From Chloroflexota bacterium (GTDB lineage Bacteria > Chloroflexota > Anaerolineae > Aggregatilineales > UBA2796), in NCBI GenBank assembly GCA_021325095.1, contig JAJPHV010000047.1:1-58633 (forward strand): 58,633 nt of DNA, in the 5' to 3' direction. This document shows, one piece after another, positions 8,990 to 16,146 of this stretch. Under the pieces are notes generated by a model that saw only the letters and a program-made list of their open reading frames with translations, was not told the origin of the DNA and searched no databases. Position numbers and translations under genes: made by a program. Positions within the stretch are counted from its first letter, which is position 1. The number at the start of each line of letters is the position of its first letter.

Positions 8990-9682
8990 TTAATCGCGGA
9001 ATATCCGGTCCTGGCCGAGCAAGACCCTCGCGCCAACTGCCACCGTGCCAATGGCAATGCCGATCAGCAAGCCGCGTGTTCCCGCGTTGACGGGCACGTG
9101 AATGATCCACTCGTTCAGCGCGGCGAAAAACGTCCCGGCGGGCTGATATTGCCCGATCAGGACGATCACGAGCGTGACGATAAACAGGATGCCCCAGATC
9201 GTGACGCGCCGCCGCAGCATCCGGTAGGCGGCAAACACCAGGAAGAAGAACAGCAAGCCCGCCAGCGCCGATTCCACCGTGACCTGCAACGCATCCATCA
9301 GCCGCAGCGAGACGAGCGGCGTATCGCTGGCTGAAGGCAAACTGACCTTGAGGACGCTGGCGCGTTCCAGAATGTGAAGCGCCAGGATGATCAGCAGTGT
9401 CAGAATCGTGATCAGGCTGTACAGTGATGCGCCCGAAAACGGTCTGATCTTGCGCATGTGGACGCCCATCAGGTTTAATACGCCCACGATCACCGCAATT
9501 GCACCGACCACTGTCACCAGTTGCACGAGAATCTGGCCGACGGCGCTCGCGCCCAGGCGCAAATCTTCCCGCAGGAAGGGGAACGGCTCAAGGCTGAAGA
9601 GCGTGATCAGCGCCAGCGAGATGGTGATGGTCGCCAGGAGGATGGCTCCGATCCGGGGCCGGCGGGCAAATGGTTCGTCCAT
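8990..9682 (-). CDS. Polytopic membrane protein of the DUF6754 cluster
   Basis: This is a 230-residue membrane protein with about six to seven helices, including IGAILLATITISLALITLFSL and ILVQLVTVVGAIAVIVGVLN. One charged loop (EDLRLGAS) follows the first helix. Its start directly follows the stop of the DUF6754 gene, and the 1142-residue gene begins 12 bases downstream, so all three are almost certainly cotranscribed. No recognisable catalytic motif is present. A partner of the neighbouring membrane proteins is the best guess. Confidence 0.85.
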   Translation of the reverse strand: MDEPFARRPRIGAILLATITISLALITLFSLEPFPFLREDLRLGASAVGQILVQLVTVVGAIAVIVGVLNLMGVHMRKIRPFSGASLYSLITILTLLIILALHILERASVLKVSLPSASDTPLVSLRLMDALQVTVESALAGLLFFFLVFAAYRMLRRRVTIWGILFIVTLVIVLIGQYQPAGTFFAALNEWIIHVPVNAGTRGLLIGIAIGTVAVGARVLLGQDRIFRD

Positions 9683-10423
9683 CTAAAAATTCGTCCCTGC
9701 AATGGAGAGGATCGCCAGACCAATAATCGTCGCAATGACAATATAGCGCAATACATCCTGGGCCAGCACGCCGCCGATTTGCAGCGGCGACTCGGAGAGG
9801 TACGCGCCCCCCACGTACAATTCTTCCCCGATCAAGGGTGTCTCCGACACGGCGTAGGCCACCGCTTGCCCCTCGACCTGATCGCTCTGCGTAATCAGCA
9901 GCCGGTTGTAGCGGATGGCGTTCTCCGCCGCCAGCATCATCTCTGGCCCAAAGCGCCCGACCAGAACGTTCAGCGAGGCATCTTCGTCCAGAATCGCCTC
10001 GCCCGCCCCCGCTGCAAAAGCCAGCGACTGCGGCCCCTGCGGATACCAGCGGGCCATCGTGCTGCGATATTTGGCGAGCCTGCCGCGTGCCTTGTAGGCG
10101 CGTCGCAGCGTATCCTGGCCCAGGCCGAGCGTGATCGCATCGCTGACGGTGACGACGCCTGGCTTATCGGCCAGCGATGAGCGTTCCGCAATGTGATACA
10201 GGATTTCCGCCGTCGCCAGCGCGGTGAGCGTGGTCGAGCCACGCACGGCGCTGCTGCCAAACGAGACGTGCACGGCCTTGTCACTTTCAACGGCCTCACC
10301 GACCAGCATGGGCAAGGCGCTGTAGGCTGCAATGGGTCGGAACTGGAAAATGCGCCAGCGTGCGGCGGCCACAACCATGATCAGGATGACGAACAGCACA
10401 ATCACGTAGACCAGAACGTTCAT
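9683..10423 (-). CDS. DUF6754 domain membrane protein
   Basis: This is a 246-residue protein with an N-terminal signal-anchor (NVLVYVIVLFVILIMVVAAA) and a C-terminal helix (YIVIATIIGLAILSIAG). Between them lies a conserved soluble domain with the stretch 'AVHVSFGSSAVRGSTTLTALATAEILYHIAERS', followed by 'GAGEAILDEDASLNVLVGRFGPEMMLAAENA' further on. I recognise this pattern as DUF6754, found in Chloroflexota and some archaea. Its function is undescribed. It is the second gene of the operon and abuts the next gene without a gap. The domain is expected to face outside the membrane. Confidence 0.85.
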   Translation of the reverse strand: MNVLVYVIVLFVILIMVVAAARWRIFQFRPIAAYSALPMLVGEAVESDKAVHVSFGSSAVRGSTTLTALATAEILYHIAERSSLADKPGVVTVSDAITLGLGQDTLRRAYKARGRLAKYRSTMARWYPQGPQSLAFAAGAGEAILDEDASLNVLVGRFGPEMMLAAENAIRYNRLLITQSDQVEGQAVAYAVSETPLIGEELYVGGAYLSESPLQIGGVLAQDVLRYIVIATIIGLAILSIAGTNF

Positions 10424-10429
10424 AGGGCC

Positions 10430-10756
10430 TCAGTTTTCGGGCCTGCCTTCAGGCTCATTCTCAGCTTCATCGACGCCTGCCAGCGCCGAACGCAGCCACG
10501 CTACACCCGCCGGTTCGTCAAGCAGCTGCGCCAGGCCGTCGAGATCATCCGCCGCCGCCGGCATCACCAGACCAAGTGCGGGCTGCGCAATCCACAACAG
10601 TTGTGCCCCTAACGGGCCAAGCGGCTCTGCCACGTCCAGCAGCGTTTCCACCAGGCCGTCCAGCCCGGCAGAACGCAGGCGTGCCGACCATCCAGCCACG
10701 CGGCGCTGAAGGCGCTGAAAACGTTGACGGCGTTCGGCGGCCATATCGACAGTCAT
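10430..10756 (-). CDS. Small Ala/Leu-rich helical protein, first gene of operon
   Basis: This is a 108-residue, mostly helical protein (MTVDMAAERRQRFQRLQRR, then GLDGLVETLLDVAEPLGPLG). The frame stays open to 10861, but starting there would overlap the divergent phosphoesterase gene and its promoter. The ATG at 10756 (or 10744) is therefore preferred. It leads the five-gene membrane operon, six bases ahead of the DUF6754 gene. No family is recognised. It could be a cytoplasmic partner of the membrane proteins. Confidence 0.65.
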   Translation of the reverse strand: MTVDMAAERRQRFQRLQRRVAGWSARLRSAGLDGLVETLLDVAEPLGPLGAQLLWIAQPALGLVMPAAADDLDGLAQLLDEPAGVAWLRSALAGVDEAENEPEGRPEN

Positions 10757-10795
10757 GGAACGGAGTATATCACAGCCACTACCGACATGGGAAAT

Positions 10796-10803
10796 GCTAT
10801 AAT
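10796..10803 (+). promoter_or_regulatory. Extended -10 promoter of the phosphoesterase gene
   Basis: TGCTATAAT (10795-10803) is a perfect -10 hexamer with the TGn extension. No good -35 is present (GCCACT at the expected distance). It sits about 30 bases from the start at 10832. Confidence 0.6.
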
Positions 10804-10831
10804 CTGACCCATTGCCACAAAGGGGAACTTC

Positions 10832-11581
10832 ATGCGATTGGCCGTACTGTCGGATATACATGGAAATCTGCTGGCCCTGGAAGCTGTCCTAAACGATCTG
10901 AAGGCGGTGGGTGGTGCTGACAAGACCTGGATACTCGGCGATCTGTGCGCCTTTGGCCCGCGCCCCGCAGAATGTTTGCAGCGCATCCGCGACGTCCCCG
11001 ACGTTGAGGTCATCAGCGGTAACACGGATCGCTACCTCGTCACCGGGCAGCGCTCGCGGGTCAAAGTCAAGGAGGAAGCCGACTGGCAGAAGCTGCCGGA
11101 CGCCTTGCGCGAGCGCGAAGCTGGCTATGCCTGGACCGTAGCCCGCCTCAGCTTTGCCGATTATGAGTATCTTTCCAAGCTGCACCACGAATTGTCACTC
11201 GAAGCGCCCGGCTACGGTTGGGTCATCGGCTATCACGGCGCGCCCGGCGACGACGAACGCCTGCTCCGGCCCGACACCCCCGACGACGAACTGCTTGACC
11301 AGATGCTTGACCGCGAGGGTCGCCTGGGGTTCGGTGGGCATACCCATCTGCCAATGGATCGTGACCTGGGCCGCTGGCGTGTTATCAACGTGGGCAGCGT
11401 CGGGCTACCCAACGATGCACCCCGTGCCTGCTATGCGCTGGTCACGTTCACCGATGGTGCGGCCAACGTCGAGCTGCGCCGTGTCGAATTCGATCTGGAT
11501 GCGCTGGAAAAGGACTTGCGCCAGCAGGGGCACCCGCAGACCACAGAGTTGGTAGACAATATCCGAAAAGCAGGCCAATAA
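10832..11581 (+). CDS. Metallophosphoesterase, YfcE/MJ0936-like
   Basis: This is a 249-residue calcineurin-like phosphoesterase. The metal-binding motifs are visible in order: D-x-H in 'LSDIHGNLLALEAVL' (about residues 6-20), GDLC (about 36-39), GNTD (about 64-67), the late 'GYHGAPGD' loop and the GGHTH motif near residue 165. The family hydrolyses phosphodiesters or phosphomonoesters with two divalent metals. The true substrate is unknown for this branch. The gene overlaps the next gene by one base (TAATG), implying coupled translation. Confidence 0.9.
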   Translation: MRLAVLSDIHGNLLALEAVLNDLKAVGGADKTWILGDLCAFGPRPAECLQRIRDVPDVEVISGNTDRYLVTGQRSRVKVKEEADWQKLPDALREREAGYAWTVARLSFADYEYLSKLHHELSLEAPGYGWVIGYHGAPGDDERLLRPDTPDDELLDQMLDREGRLGFGGHTHLPMDRDLGRWRVINVGSVGLPNDAPRACYALVTFTDGAANVELRRVEFDLDALEKDLRQQGHPQTTELVDNIRKAGQ

Positions 11582-12195
11582 TGCCAGATGAGAGCACAGT
11601 CTTCGAGCAGCTTACCCGGGAAATGCAGGCCGAGGACGCCGTTGGTCTGCTGGCCGCTGCACAGTTGGGGCGCAGCGTCAACGAACTCAGCCTGGTCGTG
11701 CAGACGACCCTCTTTGACAGGTCGATTGGCGGCTTGCGCCCACAGACCCAGTACGTCATCCAGGCCAGCGGGTTGGCCGAGCACAAGCTGACACTCGGCC
11801 TGTTCAACCGGATCGGCTTTGTGGCCGATCACCCCCTGTTATATCACCACAACCTGCCCCGCGTGCGGGTGTTCGTCGGTAGCCCGAACGCCGATCCTGA
11901 ACCGCTGATCCAGGCCATCAGCGACGCCCATGGGCAGGTCTACGACGGCTGGCGCGACCTGGAAATGGACCTGAACAAACTCGCGCCGCTGGATCGCGTT
12001 TTGCGGGCCGGGTATGGCTTGCTCGGTGAAATGCCGCAGCCGTTCGCAAAAGCGGTATCCGCTGTGCTCACGCAGCACGGCATTCAGCATACCTTGATGG
12101 AAGACGATACGCCACCCGTTCCGATGAAGCTGCTGGTGCTGGACGAATCCTATCTCGTCGGGGCCGACTTCACCGCCGAAGTTGCCGGGCCATGA
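11581..12195 (+). CDS. Conserved hypothetical protein coupled to phosphoesterase
   Basis: This is a 204-residue soluble protein. Its first ~90 residues are predicted alpha/beta with hydrophobic strands (NELSLVVQTTLFD, QTQYVIQASG). The second half contains a 'LPRVRVFVGSPNADPEPL' strand-loop and a helical stretch ending 'KLLVLDESYLVGADF'. I do not recognise a family. Start and stop codons overlap those of the phosphoesterase gene, so the two proteins are probably made together and may act in one process. Confidence 0.8.
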   Translation: MPDESTVFEQLTREMQAEDAVGLLAAAQLGRSVNELSLVVQTTLFDRSIGGLRPQTQYVIQASGLAEHKLTLGLFNRIGFVADHPLLYHHNLPRVRVFVGSPNADPEPLIQAISDAHGQVYDGWRDLEMDLNKLAPLDRVLRAGYGLLGEMPQPFAKAVSAVLTQHGIQHTLMEDDTPPVPMKLLVLDESYLVGADFTAEVAGP

Positions 12196-12205
12196 TTTGC
12201 CGCTT

Positions 12206-12236
12206 CCCCCTCTCTGCTTGCGGAGAGGAGGTGAGG
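12206..12236. repeat. Dispersed palindrome, family A copy
   Basis: CCCCCTCTCTGC-TTGC-GGAGAGGAGG followed by GTGAGG. It lies between the stops of two convergent genes. The same core (CCTCTCC/GGAGAGG plus a TGAGGT tail) recurs at 16101, 20164, 33419, 46931 and 53976. The hairpin may also act as a transcription barrier. Confidence 0.7.
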
Positions 12237-12242
12237 TTCTTG

Positions 12243-13247
12243 CTATGCAGAACGTGCCCCGTAAATGTCCGAATGCGAACTGAGGTACTTCGCCGCGCCG
12301 TCGGGGAACAAGGTAACGATCATCGCCGGTTCGCCGCGTGCAGCGACTTCCTCCGCGACCTTGAGCGCACCGACCATTGCCGTTGCCGCGCTGATGCCCA
12401 CCATCAGACCCTCCTCACGGGCCAGCCGTTTCGCCATCGCGTAGGAGTCCTCGGTGCTGATGTCCAGGTTGCGATCCGCCAACTTCTCGTCATAGATGCC
12501 GGGCTTGATGGCCGTCGGCATGTGCTTCAAGCCTTCCAGGCCGTGAAAGGGCGAATCCGGTTGCAGCGATATGACCTGAATCGCCGGGTTATAGTCTTTC
12601 AGACGACGGCCCGTGCCCATCAGGGTGCCGCTTGTGCCCAGCCCGGCGACGAAGTGCGTCACCGCGCCGCCCGTCTGCTCCCAGATTTCAACGCCCGTCG
12701 TCTGGTAGTGCGCCTGCCAGTTGGCCGGGTTGCTGTACTGGTCGGCATAAAAGTATGCGTCCGGCTCACGCGCCACCAGGTCACGCACAGCCCGAATCGC
12801 GCCGTCTGACCCTTCCAGCGGATCGGTAAAGACCAGCTCGACGCCGTAGGCGCGCAGGATGGCGATCCGCTCCGGGCTGACGTTCGACGGCAGGAACAAC
12901 TTGACCTTGATGCCGCGCGCCGCGCCGAGCATAGCATAGGCAATGCCGGTGTTACCGCTCGTACTGTCCACCAGGGTCATGCCTGGGCGCAGTTTGCCTT
13001 CGCGCTCCGCCGTCATGATGATGTTCAGCGCCGCCCGATCCTTCACGCTGCCGCCGGGGTTCGTCCACTCCGCTTTGGCATAAATTTGCACGTTAGCTGG
13101 CAGGTGCGCTGTCATGCGCTGGAAAGCGAGCAGCGGTGTATTGCCGATCAAGCCTTCCAGGCGGCGCGCACCGGGTGCAACCATTTGGCGTGATGTCGTT
13201 GCCCGTTGGGTCGTGCCAGTCGCTGCGAATGCCAGGTTAACAGCCAT
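12243..13247 (-). CDS. cysM: Cysteine synthase (PLP-dependent, CysK/CysM family)
   Basis: This is a 334-residue fold-type II PLP enzyme that makes cysteine by replacing an activated serine's leaving group with sulfide. The Schiff-base lysine is in 'WTNPGGSVKDRAAL' (K69). The substrate-binding loop STSGNTG is at about 95-101. The phosphate-binding loop GTSGT is in 'VAGLGTSGTLMGTGRRLKD'. The length fits the single-domain enzyme, without a CBS tail. CysK, CysM or O-phosphoserine sulfhydrylase activity cannot be separated by eye. The gene sits behind a 245-base leader with its own promoter, a Cys-rich leader peptide and a terminator (13305-13528), so its expression is probably controlled by cysteine supply. 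Confidence 0.92.
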   Translation of the reverse strand: MAVNLAFAATGTTQRATTSRQMVAPGARRLEGLIGNTPLLAFQRMTAHLPANVQIYAKAEWTNPGGSVKDRAALNIIMTAEREGKLRPGMTLVDSTSGNTGIAYAMLGAARGIKVKLFLPSNVSPERIAILRAYGVELVFTDPLEGSDGAIRAVRDLVAREPDAYFYADQYSNPANWQAHYQTTGVEIWEQTGGAVTHFVAGLGTSGTLMGTGRRLKDYNPAIQVISLQPDSPFHGLEGLKHMPTAIKPGIYDEKLADRNLDISTEDSYAMAKRLAREEGLMVGISAATAMVGALKVAEEVAARGEPAMIVTLFPDGAAKYLSSHSDIYGARSA

Positions 13248-13304
13248 TCGTTTGTATCCTCATAGTCCGTTCAGCCATCACCAAACAAAACGATCCACTG
13301 AAAA

Positions 13305-13436
13305 CAAAAAGCGCCTCTGCCCCGATGCAGCATCCAATAACGGTAGAACCGTTATTTGCAGGGACGTTCAGCGCTTCAATCAGCAGTGGATCGCGGGTTG
13401 TGGTCTGAAGAAGCGGCTAACGCCCCTGCTTCAGAC
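13305..13436 (-). promoter_or_regulatory. Candidate cysteine attenuator (competing hairpins, terminator)
   Basis: Three exclusive pairings can be drawn on the minus-strand RNA. Hairpin 1:2 pairs GTCTGAAG (13436-13429, inside the leader-peptide codons) with CTTCAGAC (13410-13403). The antiterminator pairs 13429-13405 with 13383-13358, about 23 base pairs with small bulges. The terminator pairs GAAGCGC (13377-13371) with GCGC (13314-13311), helped by an inner CCTGC/GCAGAGG pairing, and is followed by TTTTTGTTTTC. The antiterminator and terminator share the GAAGCGC arm. A second hairpin, AATAACGGT/ACCGTTATT, sits inside the terminator loop. No T-box or SAM-riboswitch consensus is present. Confidence 0.7.
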
Positions 13437-13479
13437 ACAAGCAAGCCTGTCGTGAGTTTGGCATGGTCTCAATTATCAT
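13417..13479 (-). CDS. Cys-codon leader peptide upstream of cysteine synthase
   Basis: This is a 20-codon frame, MIIETMPNSRQACLCLKQGR, ending in TAG. It contains Cys-Leu-Cys (TGC at 13443-13441, TGT at 13437-13435). Translation could instead begin at the internal ATG (13464), which has a weak GAG site upstream and gives 15 residues. The second Cys codon touches the 5' arm of the first leader hairpin. The stop codon lies inside the 5' arm of the proposed antiterminator. A ribosome waiting for Cys-tRNA would therefore mask hairpin 1:2 and favour the antiterminator, while one reaching the stop would block it. The frame is seen directly; its regulatory role is inferred. Confidence 0.68.
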   Translation of the reverse strand: MIIETMPNSRQACLCLKQGR

Positions 13480-13499
13480 CAGCCGTTTGATTGTTCACA

Positions 13500-13528
13500 A
13501 GTGTACAACTGGCAGTGCTGTCTGTCAA
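13500..13528 (-). promoter_or_regulatory. Promoter of the cysteine synthase leader
   Basis: On the minus strand TTGACA (13528-13523) is followed after exactly 17 bases by TACACT (13505-13500). This puts the start near 13493. It gives a leader of about 245 bases before the coding start at 13247, with the leader-peptide ATG some 14 bases in. Confidence 0.75.
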
Positions 13529-13592
13529 TGTACCGGCCTGTCGAAAACGCTACCGGGGCAGCAGATCGTCCTTGAGTCCTGAGACGGTGTGC

Positions 13593-14465
13593 CTAACGGC
13601 CTGCTCGCCACACTTCTTGAAGGGGCGCATAGTTGAGCAGCACAATCCCCTCCTGCTGGATGGTCTCGCGGGCCTCCGGGGACATCCAAAAGTCGAAGTC
13701 TGCCTGGCGCACCGACGCGCCATCGGGTTCGATAGCGCGCAACTCGGCACTGGCGAGGCCCGGATGGACTGCCCACTCGCTCAACCCCACCGGCAGGTCG
13801 CGCAGTAACTGGACATATCGGGCTGACTTTCCATCAGTATCCAGAAGGTAGCTGTCCAGGAAGTCGTAGTCATTGGTGGGCAAGCCCATACGCTGCACCT
13901 TTTCGATCAGGGATCGCTCGCGCACTCGCAGCGCTAAACCGTATTCTTTTGCCAGCCTGAGCATCACGCCGAAGATGTCGGGCCGCCTGGCGATGCGCAG
14001 GGAATGCCAATCCAGGTGGGTCGGCTTGAGGTCGGCGGCCAGCACGGCTTCGATCTGCGCGCTGAATTCCACTTCCACCTCATCCAGCCTGGCCTGAGCC
14101 AGAAATTCGGGGATGCGATCTGAAGTGAAGAAATGGCCGGTCTCATCAACCAGGGAAGGCACTTTTTCCCTGCAACTCAGGGGCCTCCAACGATAGTTGG
14201 CAGTATCGCCGACGACAGTCAAGTGGATTCCAAAACGGATTTCGGAATTTGCCCTGAGCAGGTTCATGGCATGTGCCGCCCAGGGGCAGGGAACCATCAA
14301 AGTGGTGGAGCGCACCATGCCCTGCTTGAGCGTATGGAAAATTGCCTCATTAGTCGCATGACACATCCCAAAGTCGTCGGCGTTGATAATCAACAACCGA
14401 GCGTCGGCTGGATAGCCTAACAATCTGTTTGTCGGGCTTTCGCGCAACTGGCTTTTTTCTTTCAC
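13593..14465 (-). CDS. ChbG/YdjC-family carbohydrate deacetylase
   Basis: This is a 290-residue protein of the YdjC superfamily, which removes N-acetyl groups from chito-oligosaccharides or related sugars with a divalent metal. The metal-binding motif is 'LLIINADDFGMCHATNEAI' (about residues 24-42). The histidine motif 'RFGIHLTVVGD' and the later 'PTHLDWHSL' supply further ligands. The length is usual for the family. It diverges from radA. No chitin- or sugar-transport gene is adjacent, so the substrate is open. Confidence 0.85.
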   Translation of the reverse strand: MKEKSQLRESPTNRLLGYPADARLLIINADDFGMCHATNEAIFHTLKQGMVRSTTLMVPCPWAAHAMNLLRANSEIRFGIHLTVVGDTANYRWRPLSCREKVPSLVDETGHFFTSDRIPEFLAQARLDEVEVEFSAQIEAVLAADLKPTHLDWHSLRIARRPDIFGVMLRLAKEYGLALRVRERSLIEKVQRMGLPTNDYDFLDSYLLDTDGKSARYVQLLRDLPVGLSEWAVHPGLASAELRAIEPDGASVRQADFDFWMSPEARETIQQEGIVLLNYAPLQEVWRAGR

Positions 14466-14516
14466 ACAGTTTTCATGGTGCTACAATCTTACCCGATCAA
14501 CGGTCTCGACAACGCC

Positions 14517-14545
14517 TTGACAGGTTAGAACGCTTGTGCTATGAT
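14517..14545 (+). promoter_or_regulatory. Promoter of radA
   Basis: TTGACA (14517-14522) is followed after 17 bases by TATGAT (14540-14545), one of the best matches in the window. Transcription would start near 14552, leaving a leader of about 120 bases. That leader includes a small CACCTG/CAGGTG hairpin before the GTG start. Confidence 0.75.
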
Positions 14546-14672
14546 GGTGGGCCTCATAAGCGTGACTCTCCTCCACAAATGTGCTACCTTGTCCTATTGG
14601 TTTGGGGAAGTCCTTACGTCTGTTTTCACCTGTTAATCAGGTGATCAGGCGGACAGCAGGGAATCCTTATTC

Positions 14673-16070
14673 GTGGCGAAAACGCAAACCTACTACGTCT
14701 GCCAGAACTGCGGGAAAAAGTCGCTCCGTTACATGGGCAAGTGCCCGGCCTGCGGCGAATGGAACACGATGGAGGAGGTGGTCGAGCAGCCTGAAAGAAC
14801 TACTCCCTCGCGCAGTCCGGCCCCGCCCGGATTCGGATCGACTCCGCAGCGGCTCCGTGAAGTCTCCACCGATCAGGGCGCGCGTTTGCAGGTTCCTGTC
14901 GAGGAGTTCTCCCGCGTGCTCGGCGGCGGCATCGTGCCAGGCAGCATCATCCTGCTTGGCGGCGAGCCAGGCATCGGCAAGAGCACACTGCTGTTACAAA
15001 TAGCGGCTTTGTTGGCGAACAAAATTGGTAAGGTCTTATATGTTAGTGGCGAGGAGAGTGCCCGCCAGATCAAGATGCGCGCCGAGCGGCTTGGCCTGGA
15101 AGCGGAAGACCTGTTCCTGGTGACGGAGACGAATCTGGACGCCATCCTGAATCACGTTCAGAACGTCGAGCCGCAGTTGCTCATCGTCGATTCGATCCAG
15201 ACCACCTACAGCGACGAAAAGCCGTCCTCCGCCGGGACAGTGACCCAGGTGCGTGAATGCGCGGCACGCCTGCAAATGCTCGCCAAAGCCACCGGGATCG
15301 GTGTCTTTCTGGTGGGCCACGTTACTAAATAGGGCGCGATTGCGGGGCCGCGTGTCCTGGAACACATCGTCGATACGGTGCTGTACCTGGAAGGCGATCC
15401 GTTCCACACCTACCGGCTGCTGCGCAGCGTGAAGAACCGCTTCGGGGCGACCAGCGAGGTCGGCGTTTTTGAGATGCGCGGGGTCGGCATGGTCGAGGTT
15501 CCTAACCCCTCAGAGGCATTCCTCGCAGAGCGCATGGTCAGCGCCTCCGGCTCCAGCATCGTCGTAACGATGGAAGGCACGCGCCCGCTGCTGGTCGAGG
15601 TGCAGGCGCTGGCGAGCCAGACAGCTTACCCGAACCCGCGCCGCACTGCCAACGGCGTGGACTTCAACCGTCTGCAACTGCTGACCGCTGTACTTTCGCG
15701 CCGTGTCGGGCTGCGCCTGGCCGAACAGGACGTGTTCGTCAACGTCATCGGCGGCATGACGGTGGACGAACCAGCCGCCGACCTGGCAATCGCCGTCGCC
15801 ATTGCGTCCAGCGTGTGGGATAACCCCGTCCCGGCTGATCTGGCGATCATCGGCGAGGTGGGCCTGAGCGGTGAACTGCGCGCCGTTGGGCAGCTTCCGG
15901 CCCGTCTGCGCGAGGCAGCCAAACTGGGCTTCAAGCGCTGCCTGATCCCGAAGATGGTCAGGCGCGGTGACCCGCTGCCCGGTGGCATTGAGGCCGTTGC
16001 CGTGCGCAGCCTCTCAGACGCGCTCAACTACGCCATTCCGTTTGACCCGGCCAAATCCAAGCGCACCTGA
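14673..16070 (+). pseudogene. radA: radA interrupted by one in-frame amber codon
   Basis: The frame encodes the RecA-like branch-migration ATPase RadA/Sms, which processes recombination intermediates. All landmarks are present: a four-cysteine zinc finger (C10, C13, C24, C27), Walker A GEPGIGKST (about 97-105), the Walker B strand 'LLIVDSIQT', the RadA-specific KNRFG motif in 'LLRSVKNRFGATSEVG', and the C-terminal Lon-protease-like domain. At codon 220 (15330-15332) a TAG falls in 'GHVTK-stop-GAIAGPRVLEH', where the family has Glu. The reading frame is otherwise intact for 465 residues. A single G-to-T change explains it. Translation starts at GTG 14673. This could be recent inactivation, an assembly error or readthrough. 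Confidence 0.9.
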
Positions 16071-16100
16071 TTCGTCAACATTAAACATTACGGGATTTGT

Positions 16101-16143
16101 ACCCCCTCCCTGCGCGGCGGAGAGGGGGCGGGGGGTGAGGTCA
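16101..16143. repeat. Dispersed palindrome, family A copy
   Basis: CCCCCTCCCTGCGCGGCGGAGAGGGGG followed by a G-run and TGAGGTCAA. It lies between the convergent radA and membrane-protein genes. Confidence 0.7.
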
Positions 16144-16146
16144 ACC

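Noticed and set aside
13248..13500. T-box or SAM riboswitch upstream of cysteine synthase
   Set aside because: No T-box core (AGGGTGGNACCGCG) or SAM-I core was found on either strand. The CGTCCCT stretch that first suggested one is explained by the antiterminator arm.
14673..16070. Selenocysteine or pyrrolysine readthrough in radA
   Set aside because: The codon is TAG, not TGA, no SECIS-like hairpin follows, and the site is Glu in the family.
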